Source: Caldilinea sp. CFX5
Lineage (GTDB): Bacteria; Chloroflexota; Anaerolineae; Caldilineales; Caldilineaceae
Reading direction: 5' to 3'
Assembly: GCA_021405325.1 (NCBI GenBank)
Contig: QWII01000023.1
Span: 1 to 64,000, forward strand
DNA length: 64,000 nucleotides
The notes beneath the pieces are model-generated. The model did not search any database. It was not told where the DNA came from and saw only the letters and a program-made list of their open reading frames with translations. Both the position numbers and the translations under genes were made by a program. Shown piece after piece: positions 36,705 to 44,833 of the stretch; the first letter of the stretch is position 1; every line of letters starts with the position of its first letter.

Positions 36705-36726
36705 TCCGCACTCCGCACAATGGCTT

Positions 36727-36777
36727 GTAGTAAAGACTTTAGTCTTCAAGAACGGGGAAGACTAAAGTCTTTACTAC
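36727..36777 (-). terminator. Perfect 20-bp hairpin after the coiled-coil gene
   Basis: Arms 36727-36746 and 36758-36777 (beginning GTAGTAAAGACTTTAG) with an 11-nt loop. It abuts the TAG stop (36778-36780) of the coiled-coil gene. The arm itself contains the palindrome AGACTTTAGTCT-like core (AAGACTTTAGTCTT). Confidence 0.75.
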
Positions 36778-37599
36778 CTAAATCTTCTTCGTATTGTAAT
36801 CGTAGACCTCGTTGATACTATCGACCAGATCATTGAGCCGTTCGACCTGTTCGCGAATATCGGACTGGAGCCGCTCGGCCTGTCCGCTGCCGACGCTTTG
36901 CGCATCGATCAGTTGCACTTGGCTGTAGACGGTGGCCAGGGCGGTCATGCTCTGCTCGATTTGCAGCGCCGCCTGTTTCATCCGGGCATCCAAATCTTCC
37001 AGGGTTTGTCGATGTTTTTCTTTACTGTCAATCACGTCATCGAGTTGCTTCTGGACAGTCAGATTACTTTCCTTTTTGCGTTGCAACCGTAACTGCTCTA
37101 ACTCCTTCGGCACCGCGTCACGTTCACGCGCCAACAGACTATCGGCGCGATAGGCATCGACCCGCAGCGCCAGGGCATAGATATTTTTCAGCCAGTCTGT
37201 AAGCTGGTTGGCCGTACCCTCCAATCGGTCGCGAATTTGGCCGGGGCGCTGTTTTTGCACCTCGGTTTCAATGCGCCGCTGATATTCCAATGCTTGCTCT
37301 ACGTCGGTGCGCAACTCTTTGTCGCGCACCGGGCGCGGATCAAACTCTTCGCGGAAGAGGTCGGACAATACCCGCGCATTGGTCTCGGCGTCGTTGAGAC
37401 TGGAATAGACCAGCAGGATCAGCCCCACCAACCCCAACAACGGCCAACCAAAGGGCGGCCACCAGGGAAATGGCCGGCGCAGGAGGAAAAAGAGCACCAG
37501 CGTCAACGCCACCACTACCGCGCTTTCCCAGCGCATCATGGCGTATTGGAACATGGCGCTTTGGGCCTTCTGTTGCAACTCGGTCCGAATCGTGGTCAT
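36778..37599 (-). CDS. Two-TM membrane protein with coiled-coil domain
   Basis: A 273-residue protein I cannot assign to a family. Two membrane helices (about residues 26-41 and 50-65) lie near the N-terminus. The remaining ~200 residues are hydrophilic, strongly helical and heptad-rich (for example DVEQALEYQRRIETEVQKQ, and KEKHRQTLEDLDARMKQA). No catalytic motif is seen. It is followed by a strong hairpin and preceded by another; neighbours encode a binding lipoprotein and binding-protein/vWA fusions, with PspA further upstream. It may organise the membrane like other envelope-stress coiled-coil proteins; that is inference from context. Confidence 0.75.
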   Translation of the reverse strand: MTTIRTELQQKAQSAMFQYAMMRWESAVVVALTLVLFFLLRRPFPWWPPFGWPLLGLVGLILLVYSSLNDAETNARVLSDLFREEFDPRPVRDKELRTDVEQALEYQRRIETEVQKQRPGQIRDRLEGTANQLTDWLKNIYALALRVDAYRADSLLARERDAVPKELEQLRLQRKKESNLTVQKQLDDVIDSKEKHRQTLEDLDARMKQAALQIEQSMTALATVYSQVQLIDAQSVGSGQAERLQSDIREQVERLNDLVDSINEVYDYNTKKI

Positions 37600-37621
37600 A
37601 GTACCCTATCATAAAATGTTG

Positions 37622-37710
37622 GCTCATCTACGGAAAGTGTGAACACCTGTCAGGTTTCCAAAACCTGACAGGTGTGGCGGGTCGAAACCTCACACTTTCT
37701 GTAGATGAGC
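37622..37710. repeat. Nested double hairpin
   Basis: Outer arms 37622-37642 and 37690-37710 (GCTCATCTACGGAAAG and complement, one mismatch) enclose an inner perfect 15-bp stem, 37643-37657 with 37661-37675 (ACACCTGTCAGGTTT). The whole structure lies between the vWA fusion gene and the coiled-coil gene. Confidence 0.8.
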
Positions 37711-37819
37711 GAAAATGTTTGTTTACACGGATAGGAAGGAGCACTGAGACGAATCAAGAAAAGATCCGTGCTTTTTCCTATCTGTGGCAATGCTGATTGA
37801 TGCTGGCTGCCCAGACTGT

Positions 37820-39604
37820 TTAGAAGTAGGTCGAAATAATTTTGTACAACTCTTCGATGTCGGTTTCACTGGCGCGCCGGAACTGACCGTCGCCGATATT
37901 GGCGATTTCTTGCAATAGTCGTTCATCAGCATCACTGCCAAAGGCGATGGTGAAGATCACCAGGCGCTGGTTTGGGTGACTTTGCAGCAGATCGGTCAGG
38001 TCATCTAGGCTATAGGCGCTCTCATTTTCCTGGCCGTCGGTCATAACCACCAACGCGTTGATCGCTTCGCGATCATTTTGCGCCAACAGATCATCGGCAG
38101 CATTGTAGACCGCATCGATCAGCGCTGTCCCGCCAATTGGCTCCATCCGATCAATTTGATTGAGTAAATCGTTCCGTACATTTTCGTCCAGTGGACGCAG
38201 CGGTGTAAAGTTTTTGGAACCGCTGGCAAATTCGACCAACCCAAGCCGGTCCCGGTCGCCCTGAATCTGACTGACAAAGGCGCGCAATGCTTCTTTGGTG
38301 CGCGGCAGTTTGTTGCCCTCTTCCATGCTACCGCTGGTGTCAACCACCAAGTAGACATTGGTTGGCCGTTTCGTATAGTACCAGAAGTTTTGCACAACTT
38401 CCACCACGGCAGGGGGGGGCATCTGCAATGTCGTCTGTGGCTGTCGCCAGTCCACGGCAGCGGTGTTGGCAAAAGGACTGTCGCCACTACCCAGATCAAT
38501 GCCCAAATCGGCAGGGCGGTAGCCTGCCGTCAACAGCACGCTTTGCGCCGCCGGCGTGAGCAGAAATTCGCCAAACGCCTGATAGGTGAGCCGCTGATTG
38601 TCCGTCACGGCCAAGTCATCATGGGGGGCGCCCAGTTCAAGCAAGGCGAGCGGATGATCGGTCCATAGGGCGCCTTCGGCGGGGTAGATGGCGACCAGCC
38701 GTTCGCCCTTGGGGTTGCGATTCCAGTCGATGACGACCCGCTCCTGGGCCACAAAGGCATCCAAAAAAGAGCGCCCTTCATCGGCGAGCCGCTGCATGAT
38801 CACCTCTTCGCCCTCGCCATAGAAACGTACCGTTGCCTCAACGGCTCGTACATATTCCAGGGTGGCGGGAGCGGTGGCCGCTTCTTCCGTCAGACCGCGA
38901 GTGAGGCCGGCGCCGGCATAAAACTCGGCCAGCGTCGCTAAGAGGCCGCTGGCATTGTTCGTGCTGGGGTGATTCCACTTGAAGTTGGCATCCTGGGTTG
39001 CCTTCTGCTGAATGGTCTGCCAACCCACCGGCTTGTCCGGCCAGCCTAATTCACGCGCCACACTTTCCCAGGCAACGATCACGACGGGGCTGACGGCGTA
39101 GCGCATCTGGCCGCTGGTGCGTTGTTGCCCGACCGGCACGACGCCTTCCTGTTGCGTCTGGCCCAACTTTTCGCGCCAACCGGTTTCCAGCCGGTCAATC
39201 CACAGACTGCTATCGGGGGAGATGGCCTGAAAGTTGGGGCGCCCCAGCGCATCCTTGATCATTTTGGCCGGCTCATAGGCTGCGATCTGGACAATCATGC
39301 GCTCGCCGCTGGGCGTTTTACCGGCCTGGTCGTTGAATTGCGCGGCCAGTTGTTGCAACACCGGGGCCATCAAAGGCGAGGCCGCAACGGTCAACTCGGC
39401 GCTCTGTTCATCCCAGGTCAGCAGCGGCGCACTCTCCGGCGTCGTTGCCGCTTCTTCGCCAATGCCCAATTGGTTGGCGAGCCACATCCCTGTGCGCACC
39501 GTGATCGTGCCGCAGATGAGCAGGATAAAGACCACGATGCCGCCGATGAGCAGCAGGTTCTGCTTTTGTGCAGCCTGCTGGCCCGTGCGTTTGCGATTAT
39601 TCAT
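37820..39604 (-). CDS. Substrate-binding protein fused to vWA domain
   Basis: A 594-residue envelope protein with one N-terminal membrane anchor (residues ~16-38). Residues ~65-400 look like a type 2 periplasmic solute-binding domain (TVAASPLMAPVLQQLAAQF, RYAVSPVVIVAWESV). Residues ~415-594 form a von Willebrand A domain with a complete MIDAS: VVDTSGSMEE (D422), GGTALIDAV and VMTDGQEN. The metal-binding MIDAS suggests ligand- or partner-dependent adhesion or assembly. Binding-protein/vWA fusions are known in Chloroflexi and actinobacteria, but I know of no assigned function. A plain type-2 binding-protein gene lies 8 nt upstream, so the two are cotranscribed. A similar fusion is encoded at 42009-43835. 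Confidence 0.88.
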   Translation of the reverse strand: MNNRKRTGQQAAQKQNLLLIGGIVVFILLICGTITVRTGMWLANQLGIGEEAATTPESAPLLTWDEQSAELTVAASPLMAPVLQQLAAQFNDQAGKTPSGERMIVQIAAYEPAKMIKDALGRPNFQAISPDSSLWIDRLETGWREKLGQTQQEGVVPVGQQRTSGQMRYAVSPVVIVAWESVARELGWPDKPVGWQTIQQKATQDANFKWNHPSTNNASGLLATLAEFYAGAGLTRGLTEEAATAPATLEYVRAVEATVRFYGEGEEVIMQRLADEGRSFLDAFVAQERVVIDWNRNPKGERLVAIYPAEGALWTDHPLALLELGAPHDDLAVTDNQRLTYQAFGEFLLTPAAQSVLLTAGYRPADLGIDLGSGDSPFANTAAVDWRQPQTTLQMPPPAVVEVVQNFWYYTKRPTNVYLVVDTSGSMEEGNKLPRTKEALRAFVSQIQGDRDRLGLVEFASGSKNFTPLRPLDENVRNDLLNQIDRMEPIGGTALIDAVYNAADDLLAQNDREAINALVVMTDGQENESAYSLDDLTDLLQSHPNQRLVIFTIAFGSDADERLLQEIANIGDGQFRRASETDIEELYKIISTYF

Positions 39605-39612
39605 GGCCTACC

Positions 39613-40866
39613 TCACTTGGCGACGTTCAGATCAAACCAACGCAACAAGGTCAGTAACACTTCGCGATCGGGGTTGCGCATGGCCGATGTGCGCGGCACC
39701 ACCGGCTGTACCCCCTGGTTGCTCCACTTAACAAAGAGACTATCCGGCGCCGCATCCACACCAATGTTGGGGTTGGCCGGGCGCAGCCCATAGACCAGCG
39801 CGGCTTTTTGTTGCTCTTCACTGAGCAGGAAGCGTTGAAAATCGAGGGCGGCATTCTTCTTCAATGCACTGGTTTCCGGCCCGACCCAAACGGTAAAGGG
39901 AAAGTCAAACCAGGTGACATAATCCGGGTAGTAGATATGGAGCGGGTCTTCCCAGCGGGTGACAATGCCCTGTAAATTTTGCAAGAGGTCGCTTTCCAGT
40001 AATTGGCCGCCGTCGCCGACGCTGTAGCCAAAGAGGGCAAAGTCTTCGGCGGTATAGGCGCTGCCGCCGCTAATATCAGTCACGGCGCCCATCAGCTCAC
40101 CCAGCCAGGCTTGGAATTTCGGATCGGTGATGTCGGCTACGGTAATGTCGGTGCGATCATAATATTCGCCGGCCATGGCGATCATCGCGGCCAAGCCACC
40201 GGCATTCTTATTCGGATTCGGCACGACCAACTTGAAATAACCCCACTGTGGCTCACCGCCCAACTCCGGCCAACCGCCTTTGGCAATGGCGGCGTCGTGA
40301 ATTGCTTTCCAATCCACCGCGCCAAACTTCTGCTCCAACACCTTGCCCCGGCTTTCATAGACGCCCCAGGCAAAGAGGCTAATCGCAATCGGGCGGGCGC
40401 GGTATTCACCGTCGGTCAAGAAGACGTCACGGCCCAAGCGTTCCTTATAGGAGGCATTGGCGAGTTCAACCAGATAGCGGCTATCGGGAATCCAGGCCGT
40501 CGGAAAATCTGCCAACTGGGCGCGATCCGCCTCAGATAACGTCTCCGGCGTGACATCCCCTTCGAGGGCGCCATATTCATTGCGATCCCAGCGGCCTAGC
40601 GCGGTTAAACCATCAATGGCGACAATGTCAATCTTGACGCTCACCCCGTCAACCGTGTGATTGCCGGCATTGTAAGCGGTTGCCGCTTGACGCACCCACG
40701 GTTCGACCGGCAGGGCCGTCAGGATGCGGATGGTCACTTCTTCCGGTCGTTCAACGGTGAACGCACTATCAGAAGCGTTGCTGCCGCTGCGTAAGGCCAG
40801 GGAAACGCCGACAATCACAATGGCAACGGCGACAATCGCTATAAAAATTAAGCGTGTACGTTTCAT
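39613..40866 (-). CDS. Type 2 substrate-binding protein, membrane-anchored
   Basis: A 417-residue extracellular binding protein with an N-terminal signal anchor (residues 4-24, IFIAIVAVAIVIVGVSLAL-like; quoted from residue 8). There is no lipobox cysteine. The body has features of extracellular solute-binding proteins: FPTAWIPDSRYLVEL, NPNKNAGGLAAMIAMAGEY, and FPFTVWVGPETSALKKNAALDF. There is no vWA domain. It is the first gene of a pair with the vWA fusion downstream (8-nt gap), and resembles the binding half of that protein. No transporter subunits accompany it, so a scavenging or sensing complex is more likely than classic ABC import. Confidence 0.82.
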   Translation of the reverse strand: MKRTRLIFIAIVAVAIVIVGVSLALRSGSNASDSAFTVERPEEVTIRILTALPVEPWVRQAATAYNAGNHTVDGVSVKIDIVAIDGLTALGRWDRNEYGALEGDVTPETLSEADRAQLADFPTAWIPDSRYLVELANASYKERLGRDVFLTDGEYRARPIAISLFAWGVYESRGKVLEQKFGAVDWKAIHDAAIAKGGWPELGGEPQWGYFKLVVPNPNKNAGGLAAMIAMAGEYYDRTDITVADITDPKFQAWLGELMGAVTDISGGSAYTAEDFALFGYSVGDGGQLLESDLLQNLQGIVTRWEDPLHIYYPDYVTWFDFPFTVWVGPETSALKKNAALDFQRFLLSEEQQKAALVYGLRPANPNIGVDAAPDSLFVKWSNQGVQPVVPRTSAMRNPDREVLLTLLRWFDLNVAK

Positions 40867-40884
40867 GGGAGTTTCTATTAATCT

Positions 40885-40923
40885 AGAGATTGAGAGATTA
40901 AGTACTTCAATCTCTCAATCTCT
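40885..40923. repeat. Inverted word hairpin (AGAGATTG word)
   Basis: AGAGATTGAGAGATT (40885-40899) pairs perfectly with 40909-40923; extra copies of the complement continue to 40932. The same word builds the hairpin at 51445-51495, 10.5 kb away. Confidence 0.8.
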
Positions 40924-40953
40924 CAATCTCTTTATCCCTACTATTGACAGGTT

Positions 40954-41050
40954 TAGGAGTTACGCAGTTGGGCACCCAGTGGGTTCCCGCGCCATCTCTG
41001 ACGGCCAGCCGGCAGGATACCGGCGTTCCCGGGCAACTGCGTAACTCCTA
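40954..41050. mobile_element. 97-bp MITE-like element with 17-bp terminal inverted repeats
   Basis: TAGGAGTTACGCAGTTG (40954-40970) is perfectly repeated in inverted form at 41034-41050. The 63-bp interior is GC-rich with its own short inverted segments. A small non-coding insertion with terminal inverted repeats suits a MITE or the ends of a lost insertion sequence. No clear target-site duplication is visible. Confidence 0.5.
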
Positions 41051-41070
41051 AGGTTATTGACTTGCCGACC

Positions 41071-41748
41071 TTAGTTAAGACCCAACTTCTTCTTGCGTTC
41101 AGCCAACTGGGCCTTGAGGGCGCTGCTCTCCAGCACCTGATCCATCTGTTCGTCAAGGCTGGCGGCGCGCATTTCGCTGGCCGTGCTGGCCTTGTCGAGG
41201 CGGGCATAGACGCTTTCCGCAATGCGCTTAATGTCGCTGTCGCCCGAACCCATCAGGTCGTCGAGGCTCTTCATCGCCTTGACGGTGGTCTCCTTGCTCT
41301 TGGCCAGTTCGAGCAGCGCTTCCAACTCCTGGCGCTCCTGCTTCATGGTCGAGAGGCGGGCTTCCAATTTGACCTTGGCGTCAAGCAATTTCTGGAATTC
41401 CGTCTCCTGGCGTTTGACCTGTTCTTGATAGGTCTCGACGAGCCGCTGCACGCTGTTGAGTTGGCTTTGGGCCGCCACCGCCGCTGCTTCATTGCCCTCG
41501 GTCAGGAAGGCATCAATGGCGCGGTCGATTTCGTTGTGGCGGTGTTCATGCTCAACCAGCCGGCGCTTGATCGACTTGACTTCGCCGCCAACGGTAGCGG
41601 CCGCATCTTCCAACTCCGCGAGGTTGTTTTCAACCTGGCGAATATATTGATCGATCACCGCCAAACTGTTGCTCTTGAGCGCCTGGTCCACCATATAGTG
41701 CAGGTTGGCCGAAATCAGAGTGCTAACTTTTTCTAAAAGCGATGCCAT
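41071..41748 (-). CDS. pspA: PspA/IM30-family membrane-stress protein
   Basis: A 225-residue, almost wholly helical protein of the PspA/Vipp1 (ESCRT-III-related) family. The N-terminal amphipathic helix MASLLEKVSTLISANLHYMV resembles the family's membrane-binding helix. A long coiled coil follows (AVIDQYIRQVENNLAELEDA, then LLDAKVKLEARLSTMKQE), and a C-terminal segment ends KAQLAERKKKLGLN. Such proteins coat and remodel stressed membranes. ATG 41748 has AGGAGG at a good distance; the longer frame to 41889 lacks one. It lies between two binding-protein/vWA loci. Confidence 0.9.
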   Translation of the reverse strand: MASLLEKVSTLISANLHYMVDQALKSNSLAVIDQYIRQVENNLAELEDAAATVGGEVKSIKRRLVEHEHRHNEIDRAIDAFLTEGNEAAAVAAQSQLNSVQRLVETYQEQVKRQETEFQKLLDAKVKLEARLSTMKQERQELEALLELAKSKETTVKAMKSLDDLMGSGDSDIKRIAESVYARLDKASTASEMRAASLDEQMDQVLESSALKAQLAERKKKLGLN

Positions 41749-41872
41749 AAGAATTTTCCTCCTCAGGTAAAAAGTATCGCTTGCATGGACGATACAGCTC
41801 TGCTGCTGTTGCACGGTCACTATAATAATACGAGGGAAACCGTCTGCAGTTGCAGCAACATTTGACGCCATC

Positions 41873-41881
41873 AGTATAGCA
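41873..41881 (-). promoter_or_regulatory. Possible extended -10 promoter of pspA
   Basis: On the minus strand TGCTATACT, a TGN plus near-consensus -10 (TATACT at 41878-41873). It would give a ~120-nt leader. No good -35. No sigma-54 -24/-12 pair was noticed. Confidence 0.35.
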
Positions 41882-42008
41882 AGCGGCAACCAAACTTTGA
41901 TGACACAAAGCTGATATTCAACCGCTAAGAGACTGACAAGGGTGATCGACGGTGCATCTCTCTACATTCTAACAGCCTATGTAAGGAGCGCCAAACTGGG
42001 CTTTCACC

Positions 42009-43835
42009 TTAAAAATAACTGCTCAACAACTCAAATAACTGGCGGATCCCGGTTTCGTCACCGGTGATCACTTTGGTGGATGACGTGCGGGCAATCGTGT
42101 TGAGGGCGCTAATGTCGGCATCATCGCCATAGGCGACCGGGAAAATGAGCAGCGGGTTCTGTTCGCCGCGGTCGATCTGGGTCAGCGCGTTGAGATTCGT
42201 CTGGCTGCCGGTATCTTGCCCATCGCTGAGAACCACGATGGCGCGAATGCGGTTGCCCTCGCCCTGGTTGAGTATCTGGGCCGCGGCGGCGACGGCATCA
42301 TAGAGGGCAGTGCCGCCGTTGGCGACAATCGCGTCGATCTGGCCGCGTACCGTGCTTTCCACCTGCTCAAAGGGGGCCAGTTCATTCTGCTGCATGATCT
42401 GATCATTAAAGGTGATCAGCGTGATCTGGTTCTGCGGCGGCAGCAGATCGAGGAAGCGTTGAGCAGCAGTGCGCGCCTGTTCAATCTTTTCCCCTTCCAT
42501 TGAGCCGGAGACATCGATCACCAGCGCAATGTCGGCCTGTTTTTTCACATATTGCCAACTGGCCTGGATGGCGGCAATCGTTTCGGTGCTGGGGACATCA
42601 ATCGTCGTGGCCGGCTGCAAAGGGTCTACGCCCAGTTCTTTGACAAAAGGATCGGCCAACTTGATCGAGAGATCGACCGGGCGGAACCCGGCAGTCATCA
42701 CCGTCTGTTGAATCGGCGTGCTGCGGATAAAGTCGGTAAAGAGGGTGGCCGCCGTGCGCTGTTCCGCACTGACCCAATCGGTGTGGGGGATGCAGAAGGG
42801 GTGTTCGTGCCAGAAGGTGCCTTCTTTGGGGTAGAGCGCCACCAACTTTTCCGGCGGTTTGTAGGCGGTCTTGCCCTGGTTGATGTAGATCAGATCGTTT
42901 TCTTCCAACGCCACAAAGTCGAGATAGCTGGGACCTTGGGCGATATACTCTTTGAACTCGGTGGTGCGTTCGGAGTAATGTTTGATCATCTGCTCGATCT
43001 GGCGCACACTGGCTTGTACAGCGGGATCTTGCACCAATTCCGGCGTCAAGCGGCGTAGATTCTCCTGGCCGGCCTGATAACGCGCACTGGCATAGAACTC
43101 GGCGATCAACGTCGAGAGACCGGTCGAACTGACATAGGGGTTGGTGTGGCCGTAGTAGACCGTCTGGCGACCGCTAATGCCATAGTCGCCCCAACCGTTG
43201 GGCGCATTGAGGACGGCGATCAGATCTTCCCAGCCCACAGGTTGACCACCGTTGGCTTTCTGAAGCGCCGCCAGCCGACTTTCCCAAATCGCAATCACCA
43301 CCGGGGCCAGCGCGGTGGGGCGACATTCATTAAGTGCAAAGATTTCCTGGCCGGTCTGAAAATTGACCAGCGCCGGCCAGTGGCTGACCGAGGGCGCAAA
43401 GATGGTCGGCTTCTCCACGTTGGCATTGTTGGGCGCGATCACCGCGTTAATAATCCCTTGGTGGACGCTGCCCGACGAGCCGGAACGCCCGCTGACATGC
43501 ACCCGCTGTTCTCCTTCAGTCAGTTGCACGCCGGTGAGCGGATTGACCCCCTTGGCAAAGGCGCAGTTGAACTGTTCGATGGCCGGGGTCAGGAAGCTTT
43601 CCATCTCCGGGGCGTAGATGATCGTCACTTTGATGGCATTGGGCGCCGCACAGCCATCGGCTGCGGGGGCGGTTGTCGTTGCCCTACTCAAAAGGCCGCT
43701 CAGACTGCGCCCGACCACGATCAGAAGCAGCGCAACCACAATGATCACCGCGAATTGAAATTTTTGTTGTCTTAGCACAAGAGACCCTGCCTGTATGATT
43801 GATGGATGAAACGTAACTGGCGTTGGCTGGCGCAT
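42009..43835 (-). CDS. Substrate-binding protein fused to vWA domain (second)
   Basis: A 608-residue paralogue in architecture of the protein at 37820-39604. A membrane anchor (about residues 27-43) is followed by a type 2 binding domain with MESFLTPAIEQFNCAFAKG and ALAPVVIAIWESRLAAL. A C-terminal vWA domain has an intact MIDAS: VIDVSGSMEG (D441), GGTALYDAV and VLSDGQDTG. ATG 43835 is taken; a GTG at 43778 with GCAGGG upstream would start closer to the membrane helix and is equally plausible. The 48-codon membrane-protein gene ends 9 nt upstream and is probably cotranscribed. Confidence 0.87.
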   Translation of the reverse strand: MRQPTPVTFHPSIIQAGSLVLRQQKFQFAVIIVVALLLIVVGRSLSGLLSRATTTAPAADGCAAPNAIKVTIIYAPEMESFLTPAIEQFNCAFAKGVNPLTGVQLTEGEQRVHVSGRSGSSGSVHQGIINAVIAPNNANVEKPTIFAPSVSHWPALVNFQTGQEIFALNECRPTALAPVVIAIWESRLAALQKANGGQPVGWEDLIAVLNAPNGWGDYGISGRQTVYYGHTNPYVSSTGLSTLIAEFYASARYQAGQENLRRLTPELVQDPAVQASVRQIEQMIKHYSERTTEFKEYIAQGPSYLDFVALEENDLIYINQGKTAYKPPEKLVALYPKEGTFWHEHPFCIPHTDWVSAEQRTAATLFTDFIRSTPIQQTVMTAGFRPVDLSIKLADPFVKELGVDPLQPATTIDVPSTETIAAIQASWQYVKKQADIALVIDVSGSMEGEKIEQARTAAQRFLDLLPPQNQITLITFNDQIMQQNELAPFEQVESTVRGQIDAIVANGGTALYDAVAAAAQILNQGEGNRIRAIVVLSDGQDTGSQTNLNALTQIDRGEQNPLLIFPVAYGDDADISALNTIARTSSTKVITGDETGIRQLFELLSSYF

Positions 43836-43844
43836 TGTCGGCGC

Positions 43845-43991
43845 TTACATCATAACACCAACGACGACGCCGACAACAAATCCAAAGAGAAAGACAAGCA
43901 ACAATCCAGTGCTGACGACCGCCCACACAACTTTGCGCAAACAGCCATCGCCAGCGTCCACTGTTTCGGGATGGGTGTAGTTGGCGCTCAT
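43845..43991 (-). CDS. 48-residue single-TM protein
   Basis: A small gene missed by length-filtered gene finding. ATG 43991 has a strong Shine-Dalgarno (GAGGAGG, 5 nt away). The frame encodes a polar N-terminus (SANYTHPETVDAGDGCLRK) and one long hydrophobic helix ending GVVVGVMM. Its stop is 9 nt before the vWA fusion gene. The ribosome site, hydrophobic design and spacing argue for a real gene, perhaps a partner or regulator of the membrane-anchored vWA protein. No family recognised. Confidence 0.7.
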   Translation of the reverse strand: MSANYTHPETVDAGDGCLRKVVWAVVSTGLLLVFLFGFVVGVVVGVMM

Positions 43992-44177
43992 CGTTGCCTC
44001 CTCTGCTGTCGTCGACAGCTACGCAGCATACGAAACTAACGGATTGACGCCATTATCGCGCTGTCAGCCACCCATTTCCTGATAAAGGACTGACATTCTG
44101 CGGTTATTTTTTCGTACAAAATCGGAATTCATTTATGCAGCCGCCAACCGACCGTTAAGGCCATCGCCAACCCGCCA

Positions 44178-44186
44178 TGCTATAAT
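44178..44186 (+). promoter_or_regulatory. Extended -10 promoter of the secreted-protein gene
   Basis: TGCTATAAT: TGN plus consensus TATAAT (44181-44186). Transcription would start ~44193 and give a 26-nt leader containing GGGAGG, 5 nt before ATG 44219. Confidence 0.55.
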
Positions 44187-44218
44187 CGTTGCAAGTATTT
44201 GCATAATGGGAGGATTGC

Positions 44219-44770
44219 ATGAAAACAACCTGGGCTTTGCTAACGAAAAGCGGCGTTCGTTTGCTGGGATTGGTGGTCACTTGCGCGGTTGTGCTACTCA
44301 GCACAGGCGGTGCATTGGCAGACACCGATGCCATCAACGTCTCCGGCTATGAAGCTTTTCCGGGCTTACCGTGTCAACGTGATCAGGTGGATGAGTGGTG
44401 TAACGTGCGCTTCTACGGCTGGTTTGGCGGTGCGGGCGCCGTACCGGATGGTTGGGTTGATTACACCGGCAAAGGCCGCGTTACCGTGCGGGTTGATTAT
44501 ATCGGCGATCCCGGCTTCGGCAGCCGCGTGACGATTACGGGCGGCACATGGCGGCTTATCGACCGCGGTGCGCTTACATCAGGTACGATCAGCGGCGGCG
44601 TTGTCATCTGGCCGCTATCGACTGAGGATATTGGCTGTGGTAACGGCATTGCGACCGTGGCGGCCGATCTAGCCGACGGTGACTTTAGGCGCTTTATCGG
44701 CTGTCTCCATGACTTCAACGCCGATGGCGAGGTCGCGCTGCCACCGAAGATTTGGGGAACTTTTCAGTAA
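44219..44770 (+). CDS. Secreted protein of unknown function
   Basis: A 183-residue protein with a standard signal peptide: basic start, hydrophobic core LLGLVVTCAVVLLSTGGA and a probable cleavage after ALA near residue 35. The mature domain has four to five cysteines (LPCQRD, EWCNV, IGCGNG, IGCLHDF), which could form disulfides outside the cell. No catalytic pattern is seen. A good ribosome binding site and promoter precede it, and an 18-bp hairpin follows. It converges on recQ. I do not recognise the family. Confidence 0.75.
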   Translation: MKTTWALLTKSGVRLLGLVVTCAVVLLSTGGALADTDAINVSGYEAFPGLPCQRDQVDEWCNVRFYGWFGGAGAVPDGWVDYTGKGRVTVRVDYIGDPGFGSRVTITGGTWRLIDRGALTSGTISGGVVIWPLSTEDIGCGNGIATVAADLADGDFRRFIGCLHDFNADGEVALPPKIWGTFQ

Positions 44771-44782
44771 AAATCAGCAAGC

Positions 44783-44833
44783 AACCGCGAAGACGCAAAG
44801 GGCTGCGCTGACGTTCTTTGCGTCTTCGCGGTT
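44783..44833. terminator. Bidirectional 18-bp hairpin terminator
   Basis: Perfect arms 44783-44800 and 44816-44833 (AACCGCGAAGACGCAAAG and complement) with a 15-nt loop, followed by TTTAT on the plus strand. The recQ stop (TAA, 44836-44834) abuts the stem on the other side. Confidence 0.8.

Noticed and set aside
35559..40866. Classical ABC import operon
   Set aside because: Binding proteins are present, but no permease or ATP-binding subunit gene is in the cluster.
43806..44039. 77-codon plus-strand frame
   Set aside because: Antisense to the better supported 48-residue membrane protein; no ribosome site and low-complexity Asp/Lys sequence.
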